From Azonexaceae bacterium (GTDB taxonomy: Bacteria > Pseudomonadota > Gammaproteobacteria > Burkholderiales > Rhodocyclaceae), in the NCBI GenBank assembly GCA_009469675.1, contig SSSZ01000036.1, positions 1 through 44,176 on the forward strand: DNA of 44,176 nt, given 5' to 3'. The translations under genes were made by a program, and so were the position numbers. The notes beneath the pieces are model-generated. The model did no database searches and was not told the DNA's origin. It worked only from the letters and a program-made list of their open reading frames with translations. Of this stretch, positions 1 to 7,877 are shown in pieces (positions within the stretch are counted from its first letter, which is position 1; each line of letters opens with the position of its first letter).

Positions 1-2
1 TG

Positions 3-83
3 GACATGGACGAATTCGCGGAGTGGGCTGCCGCCCGCGCCGCCGCCGGCGATGGCAACAACGTTGTTGCCCTCGCCGGCTGA
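3..83 (+). CDS. C-terminal end of an unidentified protein (partial)
   Basis: An open frame enters from the left edge and stops at TGA 81-83. The 26 visible residues are acidic then Ala/Gly-rich (…EFAEWAAARAAAGDG… ending VALAG). The GC-rich codon choice matches the rest of the window. Too little is present to name a family. It converges on the minus-strand gene that ends at 94. Confidence 0.5.
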   Translation, partial: DMDEFAEWAAARAAAGDGNNVVALAG

Positions 84-93
84 AAACCATTCG

Positions 94-552
94 TCATCCC
101 ACGAACCAAAGGAATTTACAGCAAATTTTGGACTTGACTCGGTACTCATAGAAGGACCAGCAATTCCCGATCCGCTTGAAATGATGGGAAGTGAACCAAT
201 CGCTGCCTTCTTTGAACAGCTCGACAACAGCAACGTTTCGGCTAACCAGCCGAATTCGAGATATCAGCCCATGCGCTTGGACGGTAGTGGAGATGCTCGG
301 CATCGCCGCGAATTTTTCCTTTGAAACCTTGAAGCGTCTGGGGGTTGATTCGTCTTTGCCTCTTGAATCCATGCCGTATTCCCATTTCACGGCGTGAAGG
401 GGAAATCGGGTTCGTTCCATGGAGAACGACTTGTCATCGGCGAAGTTGGAATAGAACGAGGCAAACTCTTCCGGGGATGAAGCGGTGCATTTGCCTGCGA
501 TGGCAAGTGTCGACGACATCAGCGACAAGAATAGAGCCAGGATGCGGAACAT
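94..552 (-). CDS. Secreted hypothetical protein, DUF4348-like
   Basis: The protein is 152 aa from the ATG at 552. That start is preferred over a TTG at 600 because it places a clean signal peptide at the N-terminus (MFRILALFLSLMSSTLAIAG, with cleavage near residue 19). The mature part contains a segment of the type FASFYSNF…DKSFSMERTRFPL. This resembles DUF4348-type periplasmic proteins, a weak match made from memory. There is no membrane segment after the signal peptide and no catalytic motif. Base composition is less GC-rich than most neighbours. The next gene on the same strand begins about 95 bases upstream, so the two may be co-transcribed. Function unknown. Confidence 0.6.
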   Translation of the reverse strand: MFRILALFLSLMSSTLAIAGKCTASSPEEFASFYSNFADDKSFSMERTRFPLHAVKWEYGMDSRGKDESTPRRFKVSKEKFAAMPSISTTVQAHGLISRIRLVSRNVAVVELFKEGSDWFTSHHFKRIGNCWSFYEYRVKSKICCKFLWFVG

Positions 553-646
553 GGGGGGCGTCAGTGGGGGCGGCTCGGGAAATTTCCACGTAAAGTGCAA
601 GCTCAGCCCCCGGGGCGTTTGGGCGGCGGCCCTTTGGAAAGGCTCT

Positions 647-1231
647 TTAGTTGCATGTTGCTTCGTGCCGAAGATTGCCGGTCGGTCGAACTGTGGAATC
701 GTCGACGTCGTAGTCTTGACACCACACCATGCAGTAGCGGGTGCCCTTGGGCGCCAGCCGGCATTTCACGTAGCTTGAGATACCCGTTTTGCTCCATACC
801 GAGAATTCCGGGGATTGATTTCGCTTAGGGCGCACGAAAAGCCAGAGCGCCTGGATGGTGGTCGGACTGAATGTGGGTCGGCCTGGCTTGGATACCTGCA
901 GTTCGAGTATCGGCCCGCCGCTGCCGCCGAGTGACGTGAGTTCCGGGTCACTCGGCGGCAGAACCGTTACTTGGAAATTCCCTACGGTCATGGTCGAAGG
1001 CAAGGGCCAAAGCGGCACCAACGTTTCGCCGCGTTCGGCTAAAGCCTGTCGCGGTTGTGCGGCGAATGCGCAGCTCGCCCCGAGAAGCAGTGCCGTACAG
1101 AACCAATGGATTGGCCTACCCACGTTGAGGGATGCTGTTGATCGGCAAGGCGTTCGCGTCGAGGACACCCCCGGGGCCGGGGGCGCCAGACCCCGCGGGA
1201 GCGAATCCTGAATTTGTTCCATATTGTCCAC
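647..1231 (-). CDS. Secreted hypothetical protein, unrecognised family
   Basis: The longest frame is 194 aa from ATG 1231. The first 36 residues look non-functional and are followed by a good signal peptide (GRPIHWFCTALLLGASCAFA, cut before AQ). The true start may therefore be the in-frame GTG at 1123, giving about 158 aa. The mature protein has Pro/Gly-rich beta-type sequence and four Cys near the C-terminus (YVKCRL, RYCMVWCQD and the penultimate residue), which could form disulfides in the periplasm. I do not recognise the family. It lies upstream of the other small secreted gene on the same strand. Both look less GC-biased than their neighbours, compatible with accessory DNA. Confidence 0.5.
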   Translation of the reverse strand: MDNMEQIQDSLPRGLAPPAPGVSSTRTPCRSTASLNVGRPIHWFCTALLLGASCAFAAQPRQALAERGETLVPLWPLPSTMTVGNFQVTVLPPSDPELTSLGGSGGPILELQVSKPGRPTFSPTTIQALWLFVRPKRNQSPEFSVWSKTGISSYVKCRLAPKGTRYCMVWCQDYDVDDSTVRPTGNLRHEATCN

Positions 1232-1393
1232 CTGCTAACCCGATCCCCCCGAATCGTACCGGGAATAATCATACTGCATGGGCGTTGCGGTGTAGGGAAA
1301 ATCCGTCGGCCGAAGGGGGCGTTGTCCCCGACCAACGTCCCGGCGTTGCCCCGCATTGACCTAAACCGGCGCGGGGCGCGCACCCGGGTGCCT

Positions 1394-3637
1394 TCAAGGT
1401 CGCGCTTTGCCGCCCGCTCCACCTTTTAACGCCCGCACCTCGAATCCGACGCTTTCCAGTTCCCGGCCACTGCGGTCGAGGAGTGCCAGCCGGTGTTTGC
1501 CCGGGTTGGGGAGCCAGAGGGTCGGGCGGGTGGCGGGTTGGGGCGGGGATTTGTCGATCCGCCAGCGCCAGCCGGGTTCGGCCTTGCCGGAGAGTTGCAG
1601 GTGCACCCGCTGGCGGCTGGGGGGGATGTCGGGGTCGAGGGCGAGGATGCTGCCTTCGCCCGGGTAGGCGATGCGGGCCAGTTGGCTGGCCTGGGCCTGG
1701 CGGACGACGGCCATTTCCGTGCCGGCCAGGAACCATTCCTGGCGTTCCGGTTCCCGCGGCGGGTCGAAGCGGATGCGCCGCCGGGTCAGGCCGGGGGGCG
1801 GGGAGGGCGGGGGGCTGGCCAGCCCGGGGCGGCCGCTGGCCGGGTCGCCCCGGTGCAGCCAGTCCATGATCTCCCGCCAGAGGGGGGCGGCGCCGCTGGT
1901 GCCGGAAACGTCGTGCATGGGGGCGCCGGAAGCGTTGCCCACCCAGACGGCGACGGTGTAGCGGCGGGAAAAGCCGAGGCACCAGTTGTCGCGCATATCC
2001 TTGCTGGTGCCGGTCTTGGCGGCACTCCAGTAGGGGGTGGCGAGCCAGGATTCAAGGCCGAAGGTGCCGGCCCGGGCGGCCCGGTCGGCGAGGATGTCGG
2101 CGATGACGAAGCTGCCTCCAGCCGGGGCGGCGCGCCCGGGCGGGCCGGCGAAGACGCCGGCGCAGCCGCCTTCGCGGCAGGGTTCGGGGCGGCCGCTCCG
2201 GGTGGCCTTGAGGGGCGACCACAACCCGCCGTTGGCCAGGCTGCGGTAGGCGTTGGCGAGCATGAGGAGCGAGACGTCGGCGGAACCCAGGGCGAGGCTA
2301 TAGCCGTAGTAGTCGCCGCTTTCCTTGAGGCTCCTGAAGCCCAAGGCTTGCAGGCGCTCGAAGAAGGCATCGGGGCCGAGCCGCACCAGGACGCGCACGG
2401 CGGGCACGTTGAGGGAGCCGGCCAGGGCCGGGCGGACGCTGACCCAGCCGCGGTATTCCGGGGCGTAGTTTTGCGGTACGTAGAGGCCGTTGGCCGTGGC
2501 GAGGGAGGCGGGGGAATCGTCGATCAGCGAGGCCGCGGTGAGCAGGCGTTTTTCCAGGGCCAGACCGTAAAGGAATGGCTTGAGGGTGGAGCCGGCCTGG
2601 CGCAGGGCGGTGACGGCGTCCACTTCCGGCGCGTCCGAGAGGGGGCCGCTGGAGCCGACCCAGGCGAGGATTTCGCCGCTGGCGTTGTCGACGACGAGGA
2701 GCGCGCCGTCTTCGACGTTCTGTCGCGCCAGCTCCCGCAGGTGGCGGTCGAGGGCGGTGACGGCAAAGCGCTGCAAGGCAAAGTCGAGGGTGCTGGTCAC
2801 CGCTTCGCCGGCCCGGCCGAGGAGCTTCCGAGCCAGGTGGGGGGCGAGGCCGGAGCTACGCTCCGGGCCGGACCCGCCGTCCCGCCAGCCGCCGGCAAAG
2901 GCTACCCGGGCCAGGGCGTCGAGGCCGTCGCACTCGGCCCCCGGACGGCCTTGGGCCTGAAGGATGCCGCAGGCGCGGCCGGCCACCGTGTCGGGGGCGG
3001 CGTTGGGGCTGCGCAGCAGGGCCACCGCCAGGGCGGCTTCGCGCCCGTCCAGCCCCTCCGGCCATTTGCCGAAGAGGCTGCGGCTCATGGCCGCCACGCC
3101 GACCAGTTCGCCGCGAAAGCTCACCAGGTTGAGGTAGGCTTCGAGGATTTCGTCCTTTTTCCAGCGGCGCTCCAGGGCCAGCGCCCCGGCGGCCTGGCCG
3201 ACCTTTTCCGTGAGGCTGCGCCGGCCGCGGCGCCGGCCGTCCTCGTCGAGGAGCCCGGCGAGCTGCATGGTCAGGGTGCTGGCGCCGCGGGTGCGGCTGT
3301 TCCACAGGTTGCGCCAGGCGCCGGCGGCGACGGCGTTCCAATCCACGCCGGCATGTTCGTAGAAGCGCCGGTCCTCGGAAACGAGCAGGGCGCGCAGGAG
3401 GGCCGGCGAGACCTCCTCGATGCGGGTCCAGGGCAGGCGGCGCGCCGTGTGGTCGCGGCGCAGGCTGTGCAGGACTTGGCCGTCCCGGGCGAGCAGCCGG
3501 GAATCGGATTCGACGTAGCCCGCTTTGACTTCGGCGAAGGAAGGCCAGGCCAGGGCCGGGGCGGCCAAGGCCAGGGCGAGGCCGGCGGCGAGAGCAAAAG
3601 CCAGGCGGCTCGGCCAGCCGGGAGCGGTGCCGGCCAT
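1394..3637 (-). CDS. pbpC: Penicillin-binding protein 1C (bifunctional peptidoglycan synthase)
   Basis: This is a 747-aa class A PBP of the PBP1C type, anchored in the inner membrane and acting on periplasmic peptidoglycan. One N-terminal membrane segment (residues 11-30) is followed by the GT51 glycosyltransferase domain with its motif SEDRRFYEH (Glu88) and RGASTLTMQ (118-126). The transpeptidase domain has all three motifs: STLK (Ser350-Lys353), SLN (408-410) and KTGT (from Lys541). The last ~90 residues form the small beta domain typical of PBP1C. ATG 3637 is chosen because the upstream DUF3592 gene ends at 3652; a longer frame to 3712 would overlap it. The alpha-2-macroglobulin gene often paired with pbpC is absent. 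The family assignment is firm; the exact start is less so. Confidence 0.9.
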   Translation of the reverse strand: MAGTAPGWPSRLAFALAAGLALALAAPALAWPSFAEVKAGYVESDSRLLARDGQVLHSLRRDHTARRLPWTRIEEVSPALLRALLVSEDRRFYEHAGVDWNAVAAGAWRNLWNSRTRGASTLTMQLAGLLDEDGRRRGRRSLTEKVGQAAGALALERRWKKDEILEAYLNLVSFRGELVGVAAMSRSLFGKWPEGLDGREAALAVALLRSPNAAPDTVAGRACGILQAQGRPGAECDGLDALARVAFAGGWRDGGSGPERSSGLAPHLARKLLGRAGEAVTSTLDFALQRFAVTALDRHLRELARQNVEDGALLVVDNASGEILAWVGSSGPLSDAPEVDAVTALRQAGSTLKPFLYGLALEKRLLTAASLIDDSPASLATANGLYVPQNYAPEYRGWVSVRPALAGSLNVPAVRVLVRLGPDAFFERLQALGFRSLKESGDYYGYSLALGSADVSLLMLANAYRSLANGGLWSPLKATRSGRPEPCREGGCAGVFAGPPGRAAPAGGSFVIADILADRAARAGTFGLESWLATPYWSAAKTGTSKDMRDNWCLGFSRRYTVAVWVGNASGAPMHDVSGTSGAAPLWREIMDWLHRGDPASGRPGLASPPPSPPPGLTRRRIRFDPPREPERQEWFLAGTEMAVVRQAQASQLARIAYPGEGSILALDPDIPPSRQRVHLQLSGKAEPGWRWRIDKSPPQPATRPTLWLPNPGKHRLALLDRSGRELESVGFEVRALKGGAGGKARP

Positions 3638-3651
3638 GCCCGGGAAGCGGG

Positions 3652-4065
3652 TCAGAACCCGACCAGGGCGAAGGCGACGAGCGCCAAGCCGGCGATCACC
3701 GCCTCCAGCCAATTGCCCGAAGGCGAATGATCGACGGTGGCCGATTTCGGGTCGGCCGGGTCGTAGAACACCGTGACCTTCCGGCCCATGGTGAGGCGCT
3801 TGAGAATCTTGTGGATGGCGGCGGAGCCGACGTCGGCGATGGTCAACACGATGGGCCGGCTGTCGATGACGCGGCCGTCGATCTCATAACGGAAGGCGAT
3901 GTTGAGCCGGGTCTGGCCGTCGGCGGTGGATTGCAGCTCGGAACGGGTGATCTGGCCGGGGACCGACGGCCAGTTCTGGGCATGGCGGTTGCGAAAGCGC
4001 GCCCGCAGGCCGAGCAGGATCGCCACCAGGCCGAGCAGCAACATCACAAGCTTCAATATCTCCAT
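3652..4065 (-). CDS. DUF3592 family membrane protein
   Basis: This 137-aa protein has hydrophobic segments at both ends (about residues 4-20 and 118-137) flanking a beta-rich central domain. The central sequence VPGQITRSELQSTADGQ…RYEIDGRVIDS…VTVFYDPADPKSA is the DUF3592 pattern, in which YDP…P is characteristic. The function of the family is unknown. It ends 15 bases before the pbpC start on the same strand, so co-transcription with pbpC is likely. The NTF2-like gene lies 87 bases upstream. Confidence 0.8.
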   Translation of the reverse strand: MEILKLVMLLLGLVAILLGLRARFRNRHAQNWPSVPGQITRSELQSTADGQTRLNIAFRYEIDGRVIDSRPIVLTIADVGSAAIHKILKRLTMGRKVTVFYDPADPKSATVDHSPSGNWLEAVIAGLALVAFALVGF

Positions 4066-4152
4066 GGCGCGCTGAATGCCGGCGATGGCGCCGGATTGTT
4101 ATGTTATGGTCAGGCGCAACATACACCAAACCTGCCGTTCCTGGCGATAGAT

Positions 4153-4545
4153 TCAGGCGCCGTCGGCCCCGAAGGGGCTGTCGATGGCGATTTTCCAACA
4201 GCCGTCGGGCTGGCGCCGCAACACGTCGGCGGTGCAGCCGGCGAGGGCGACGGGGCCGCCGTAAAGCCCGATGGCCGAGAGGCTCCAGGGAGAAAAAAGG
4301 ATCGCCGTATCGTGGCCGACGATCATCTTGTCGACGGCGATGCTGAATTCGCCGTCGAGGGCGAGGAAACCGGCCAGGGCTTCGGCGATCGCCGCCAGGC
4401 CCGCAACCTTTTCCCCGGGCCGGGGCAGGAGCACGGCGTCGGCTTCGTAGAGGGAAAGGAGTCCCTCCATGTCGCCGGCGGTGAAATAGTCGCCGAAGAG
4501 GCGATGGACATCGGCGGGGGTCAGGGCAGGGGTGGCTTGCGGCAT
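4153..4545 (-). CDS. NTF2-like / SnoaL-like (DUF4440-type) protein
   Basis: This 130-aa cytoplasmic protein begins at ATG 4545 with a GGAG Shine-Dalgarno about 8 bases upstream. It has the cone-shaped NTF2-like fold pattern: an N-terminal helix with FGDYFTAGDMEGLLSLYEADAVLLPRPG, a central helix AAIAEALAGFLAL, and C-terminal strands ending DGCWKIAIDSPFG. Such proteins are ketosteroid-isomerase-like or ligand-binding, and the substrate cannot be read from sequence. It is divergent from the TlpA-like gene, with 148 bases between starts. It may head the unit with the DUF3592 gene and pbpC, but the 87-base gap leaves that open. Confidence 0.75.
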   Translation of the reverse strand: MPQATPALTPADVHRLFGDYFTAGDMEGLLSLYEADAVLLPRPGEKVAGLAAIAEALAGFLALDGEFSIAVDKMIVGHDTAILFSPWSLSAIGLYGGPVALAGCTADVLRRQPDGCWKIAIDSPFGADGA

Positions 4546-4693
4546 GGTCGGCTCCGGCGGGCGGTTGGAGAAGGGCGGGGGCCGGGCGGGGCGGCCGTTA
4601 ACCCTTACGCGAAACGTTTTGCCGCGGATGCAGTCAACGTTCTCATCCTTCCCGGACGGCCCGGGACGGCGGCGGTTTTCCCCGGAGGTCGCA

Positions 4694-5230
4694 ATGAAAA
4701 AAATCCTTCTCCCGGCGGTCCTGGCTGCCTGTGGCCTGATGCTTGGCGGCGCGGCGGCGGCCAAGGCGCCCCCGGACCTGGTGGAATCCAAGTTCCATCC
4801 GGAAAAGACCGAGTTCGCCCGGGTCGAAGGCCAGGAGATACGCTCCGGCAAGCATTACTCGCTGGCCGCCCTGAAGGGCAAGGTGGTGATGATTACCCTG
4901 TGGTCCATCGATTGCCGCTTCTGCTACGAGGAACTGCCCGACCTCCAGGCCTTCCGCGACAAGCACCGCAGGAAGGGCCTGGAAATGCTCGGCCTTTCGG
5001 TGGACGACGGCGCCGACGAAATCCGTGACTACCTGCGGCGCTATCCCGCCCTCAACTTCCCCGTCGTCTGGCGCCTCGCCCCGGGTTCCGACGACGGCCT
5101 GGCCCGCTCCAAGGGGACACCCACCACCTACGTCGTCGACCGCCAGGGCAATATCGTCTTCAAGCGCTTCGGGCAATTGCGCGACGAGCACTACGCCTAC
5201 ATCGAAAGCCTGCTTGGAGCCAAGCGATGA
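4694..5230 (+). CDS. TlpA-like thioredoxin-fold lipoprotein
   Basis: The protein is 178 aa from ATG 4694, with GGAGG five bases upstream. The start MKKILLPAVLAAC carries a lipobox (LAAC, Cys13), so it is probably a lipoprotein facing the periplasm. The thioredoxin-fold domain has the redox motif CRFC (Cys74-Cys77) after strand MITLWSID, and a cis-proline motif GTPTTYVVD. This matches the TlpA/ResA/AhpC-TSA-like group of thiol reductases. The active-site surroundings (WSIDCRFC) differ from the usual WATWCGPC, so the redox potential or partner may differ. It overlaps the next gene by ATGA, indicating translational coupling. The fold is clear; the client is unknown. Confidence 0.8.
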   Translation: MKKILLPAVLAACGLMLGGAAAAKAPPDLVESKFHPEKTEFARVEGQEIRSGKHYSLAALKGKVVMITLWSIDCRFCYEELPDLQAFRDKHRRKGLEMLGLSVDDGADEIRDYLRRYPALNFPVVWRLAPGSDDGLARSKGTPTTYVVDRQGNIVFKRFGQLRDEHYAYIESLLGAKR

Positions 5231-5700
5231 CGCTGCGGCACCTGGCCGCCGGGTTCCTTGTGGCGGCGGGGGTGGCCGTCGCGGCGCCGCCGGAAAATTA
5301 CCCGACCGCGGCCCCCGACCGGCCGCCCAGCCTCTCCAGCCGCTACCACGACTACTGGATCGACGGCGTCGAGGTCGCCGGCCGGCTCGGCCCCAAGACA
5401 GCCCCCGCCGGCCAGCGTTACGTCGTGGTGCGCTTTACGGCGCGCAATTTCGACAAGGAACCGCGGGCCGTCTTCGTCGGGGCACTGGCCGCCAGCCGGG
5501 CGGGAAAGGTGCGGGAATTCGTCCGGGTTGAAGTGATCGAAGGCTATTCCGACAAGGGTTTCCACGAACTGTGGATGGGCGAGGTGCGGACCATCCGCTT
5601 CGCCTACCTGCTCCCCACCGACCTCGCCCACGGGGCGGAATTGTGCTGGGAACCGGGCCGGGCCGAGGGCCGATCGGTCCTCCTGCGGCCGGCCCGCTAA
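5227..5700 (+). CDS. Secreted hypothetical protein coupled to TlpA-like gene
   Basis: This 157-aa protein has a short signal peptide (MTLRHLAAGFLVAAGVAVAA). The mature beta-rich part has strands such as GQRYVVVRFTARNFDKEPR and VRTIRFAYLLP. This resembles extracellular immunoglobulin-like DUF4352-type domains, which is only an impression. There is a single Cys near the C-terminus (ELCWEPG). Its ATG overlaps the stop of the TlpA-like gene, so it may be a substrate or partner of that thioredoxin. Its stop overlaps the stop of the convergent PaiB-type gene in the four bases CTAA. Confidence 0.6.
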   Translation: MTLRHLAAGFLVAAGVAVAAPPENYPTAAPDRPPSLSSRYHDYWIDGVEVAGRLGPKTAPAGQRYVVVRFTARNFDKEPRAVFVGALAASRAGKVREFVRVEVIEGYSDKGFHELWMGEVRTIRFAYLLPTDLAHGAELCWEPGRAEGRSVLLRPAR

Positions 5701-6332
5701 GGCGCTCCGCCCGGGGCGGGAATGAGCGCCGCCGCCCGGCGCTCGCCGGCGTCTCCGGCGGCAAGGCCCCGGCGCACGCCCTCCCGGTCGGCCCCGTTGC
5801 GGTTCTGGCTCGCCTTGTTTTTGCCGACCAGCCGGGTCACGCTGAATTCGACGCCGACGATGGCGGCCAGCATTTTGTCCAGGTAGTCGGCGGGGGCGTC
5901 GGCGACGGCCCAGGGCTGGGGCCGGCCCGCTTCGAAATGGCGGGTCAGGGTGTCGACGTGGCGGCGTAGCGCCGCCGCCTCGCTGACCAGGCGAATCCGG
6001 CCGTAGGCATGGACCGCCGCGTAGTTGTAGGTCGGGACCACCATGCCGTGCTCGGCTTTGCCGGGGTACCAGGCCGGCGTCACGTAGGCGGAAGGCCCCG
6101 CAAAGACCGCTAGGGCCTCGGCCGCCGGGTCCACCTGGCGCCAGGCCGGGTTGCCCCGGGCCAGGTGGCCGCACAGCACCAGGGTGCCGTCCCGCTCCTC
6201 GGCGACGAGGGGGAGGTGATTGGCTTCGAGTCCGTCGGCCCCGGCGATGACCAGGGTGGCCAGGGGAAAGTCGCGGATCAGCCCGAGCAGGACGCCGCGG
6301 TCGGCTTCGGCGAAGTGGGCGGGGACGTACAT
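5697..6332 (-). CDS. FMN-binding, PaiB-type protein
   Basis: This 211-aa protein has the PaiB / FMN-binding negative transcriptional regulator pattern. It begins MYVPAHFAEADRG, continues with a split-barrel core (LATLVIAGADGLEANHLPLV, LVLCGHLARGNPAWR), and has the hallmark segments AYVTPAWYPGKAEHGMVVPT and YNYAAVHAYGRI. PaiB of Bacillus affects sporulation and protease genes, but most bacterial homologues are untested flavin-fold proteins with no DNA-binding evidence. The last ~25 residues are Ala/Arg-rich and variable. Its ATG directly follows the TGA of the thioesterase gene (TGAATG), so the two are an operon. The family is sure; a regulatory role is not. Confidence 0.8.
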   Translation of the reverse strand: MYVPAHFAEADRGVLLGLIRDFPLATLVIAGADGLEANHLPLVAEERDGTLVLCGHLARGNPAWRQVDPAAEALAVFAGPSAYVTPAWYPGKAEHGMVVPTYNYAAVHAYGRIRLVSEAAALRRHVDTLTRHFEAGRPQPWAVADAPADYLDKMLAAIVGVEFSVTRLVGKNKASQNRNGADREGVRRGLAAGDAGERRAAALIPAPGGAP

Positions 6333-6740
6333 TCAGGAGCCGCCACAGCGCTTGGCGGCGCCGACGACCAGCCGCTCGCAGAGGACGATGGCGCGGCGGT
6401 GGGTGCCGCGGCCGATCTCGCCGCCGGGGTCGCGGGCGCTCACCTCGAAGACGTAGATCTTGCCTTCCATCCCGGTGCACCGCGCTTCGGCGGTGACTTC
6501 GGCGCCGATGGGCGTGGCCGCCGTGTGGGCGACGTCGAGGCTGACCCCGACCGACAACTGGCCTTCGGCCAGCAGGGGGTGCATGGCCCGGGAGGCGGCC
6601 AGTTCCATCAGGGCGATCATGCGGGCCGTGGCGAGGACCGGGGGAAAGCCGTCTTCCGGCCGCTGGTTGATGGCGGTCGCCAGGTCGGCGCCGGAAACGG
6701 TGAGGGTGGCGGTGCCGCGGGTGTCGGGGGCAAGGCTCAC
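6333..6740 (-). CDS. FlK-like hotdog thioesterase
   Basis: The protein is 135 aa from GTG 6740, chosen because AAGGAG lies about eight bases upstream. It is a hotdog-fold protein resembling fluoroacetyl-CoA thioesterase FlK: PVLATARMIALMELAA, then SVGVSLDVAHTAATPIGAEV. The presumed catalytic residues Thr38, Glu46 and His72 have the same spacing (8 and 26) as the Thr42/Glu50/His76 triad of FlK. The family hydrolyses acyl-CoAs in the cytoplasm; many members act on ordinary acyl-CoAs, so the fluoroacetyl substrate is not implied. It is followed immediately by the PaiB-type gene and is divergent from the ABC transporter genes. Confidence 0.75.
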   Translation of the reverse strand: MSLAPDTRGTATLTVSGADLATAINQRPEDGFPPVLATARMIALMELAASRAMHPLLAEGQLSVGVSLDVAHTAATPIGAEVTAEARCTGMEGKIYVFEVSARDPGGEIGRGTHRRAIVLCERLVVGAAKRCGGS

Positions 6741-6899
6741 GGGGACTCCTTCGAAAGATCGGGGTAGGGGAAAGACGTTATTTTGGCATCGATAGGCCGG
6801 GCCGTGGTCGTGCCGCCGCGAATCGGCCCGGTCCGAATCTGCCCCGGCGGCGACCGGCGACGCGCCCCGGCCGGCCCGGCGATGGCATAATCGCTCCCG

Positions 6900-7877
6900 A
6901 TGCTTGCCTATATTGTCCGCCGCCTCTTCTACGCCATCCCCATCCTGATCGGGGTGAATCTCGTCACCTTCGCCCTGTTCTTCGTGGTCAATACGCCCGA
7001 CGACATGGCCCGCATGCAGTTGGGCGTCAAGCGGGTCACCCCGGAGGCGATTCAGAAATGGAAGGCCGAGCGGGGCTACGACAAGCCCCTGGTGGTCAAC
7101 CACGGCGCCGACGGCCTGGGCATGGTCACCGACACCATCTTCTTCGAGAAATCGGCCCGCATGTTCGCCGGCGACTTCGGCCGCGCCGAGGATGGCCGCG
7201 ACATCGCCCGCGAAATCGCCAACCGCATGGGGCCGTCCCTGGCCATCGCCCTGCCGACCTTCATTCTCGGCCTTTTCGTGACGGTGAGCTTCGCCCTCAC
7301 CCTGGCCTTCTTCCGCGCCACCGCCTTCGATTTTTGGGGCGTCGTGGTGTGCGTGGCGATGATGTCCATTTCCGGGCTGTTCTACATCATCGGCGGCCAG
7401 TACCTGATTAGCAAAATCTGGCGGCTGGTGCCCATTTCGGGCTTCGGCGAGGGGCTGGACGCCTGGCGCTTCCTGATTCTGCCGGTGGTGATCGGGGTGG
7501 TGTCGGGGATCGGTTCGTCGTCCCGCTGGTACCGCACCATTTTTCTCGAAGAAGTGGGCAAGGACTATGTCCGGACCGCCCGCGCCAAGGGCCTGCCGGA
7601 AACCGTGGTGTTCTTTCGCCATATTCTGAGAAACGCCCTCATCCCCATCCTGACCGGCGTGGTGGTGGTGATTCCGCTTCTCTTCATGGGTTCGCTCCTC
7701 ACCGAATCCTTTTTCGGCGTGCCCGGGCTGGGCAGCTATACCATCGACGCCATCAACGCCCAGGATTTCGCCGTGGTGCGGTCGATGGTCTTTATCGGCT
7801 CGGTGCTCTACATCGTCGGCCTCATCCTGACCGATATTTCCTACACCCTGGTGGACCCCCGGATACGCTTCGAATGA
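6900..7877 (+). CDS. Oligopeptide-type ABC transporter permease (DppB/YejB-like)
   Basis: This 325-aa inner-membrane protein begins MLAYIVRRLFYAIPILIGVNLVTF, the standard N-terminus of DppB/OppB permeases. About six membrane segments follow. The cytoplasmic EAA loop is present (KDYVRTARAKGLPETVVFFRHILRNA), followed by the typical ending FFGVPGLGSYTIDAI and VDPRIRFE. It forms the importer channel with the next gene, whose ATG overlaps its stop (ATGA). An upstream binding protein gene is missing, so specificity (peptide, nickel or other) cannot be read. A CATAAT box just before the start is only a weak promoter candidate. Confidence 0.88.
   Translation: MLAYIVRRLFYAIPILIGVNLVTFALFFVVNTPDDMARMQLGVKRVTPEAIQKWKAERGYDKPLVVNHGADGLGMVTDTIFFEKSARMFAGDFGRAEDGRDIAREIANRMGPSLAIALPTFILGLFVTVSFALTLAFFRATAFDFWGVVVCVAMMSISGLFYIIGGQYLISKIWRLVPISGFGEGLDAWRFLILPVVIGVVSGIGSSSRWYRTIFLEEVGKDYVRTARAKGLPETVVFFRHILRNALIPILTGVVVVIPLLFMGSLLTESFFGVPGLGSYTIDAINAQDFAVVRSMVFIGSVLYIVGLILTDISYTLVDPRIRFE

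Noticed and set aside
1493-3730. Long plus-strand open frame (745 codons) opposite pbpC
   Set aside because: It is the antisense of a gene with all PBP1C motifs. Its product is Gly/Ala/Glu low-complexity without domains, typical of GC-rich shadow frames.
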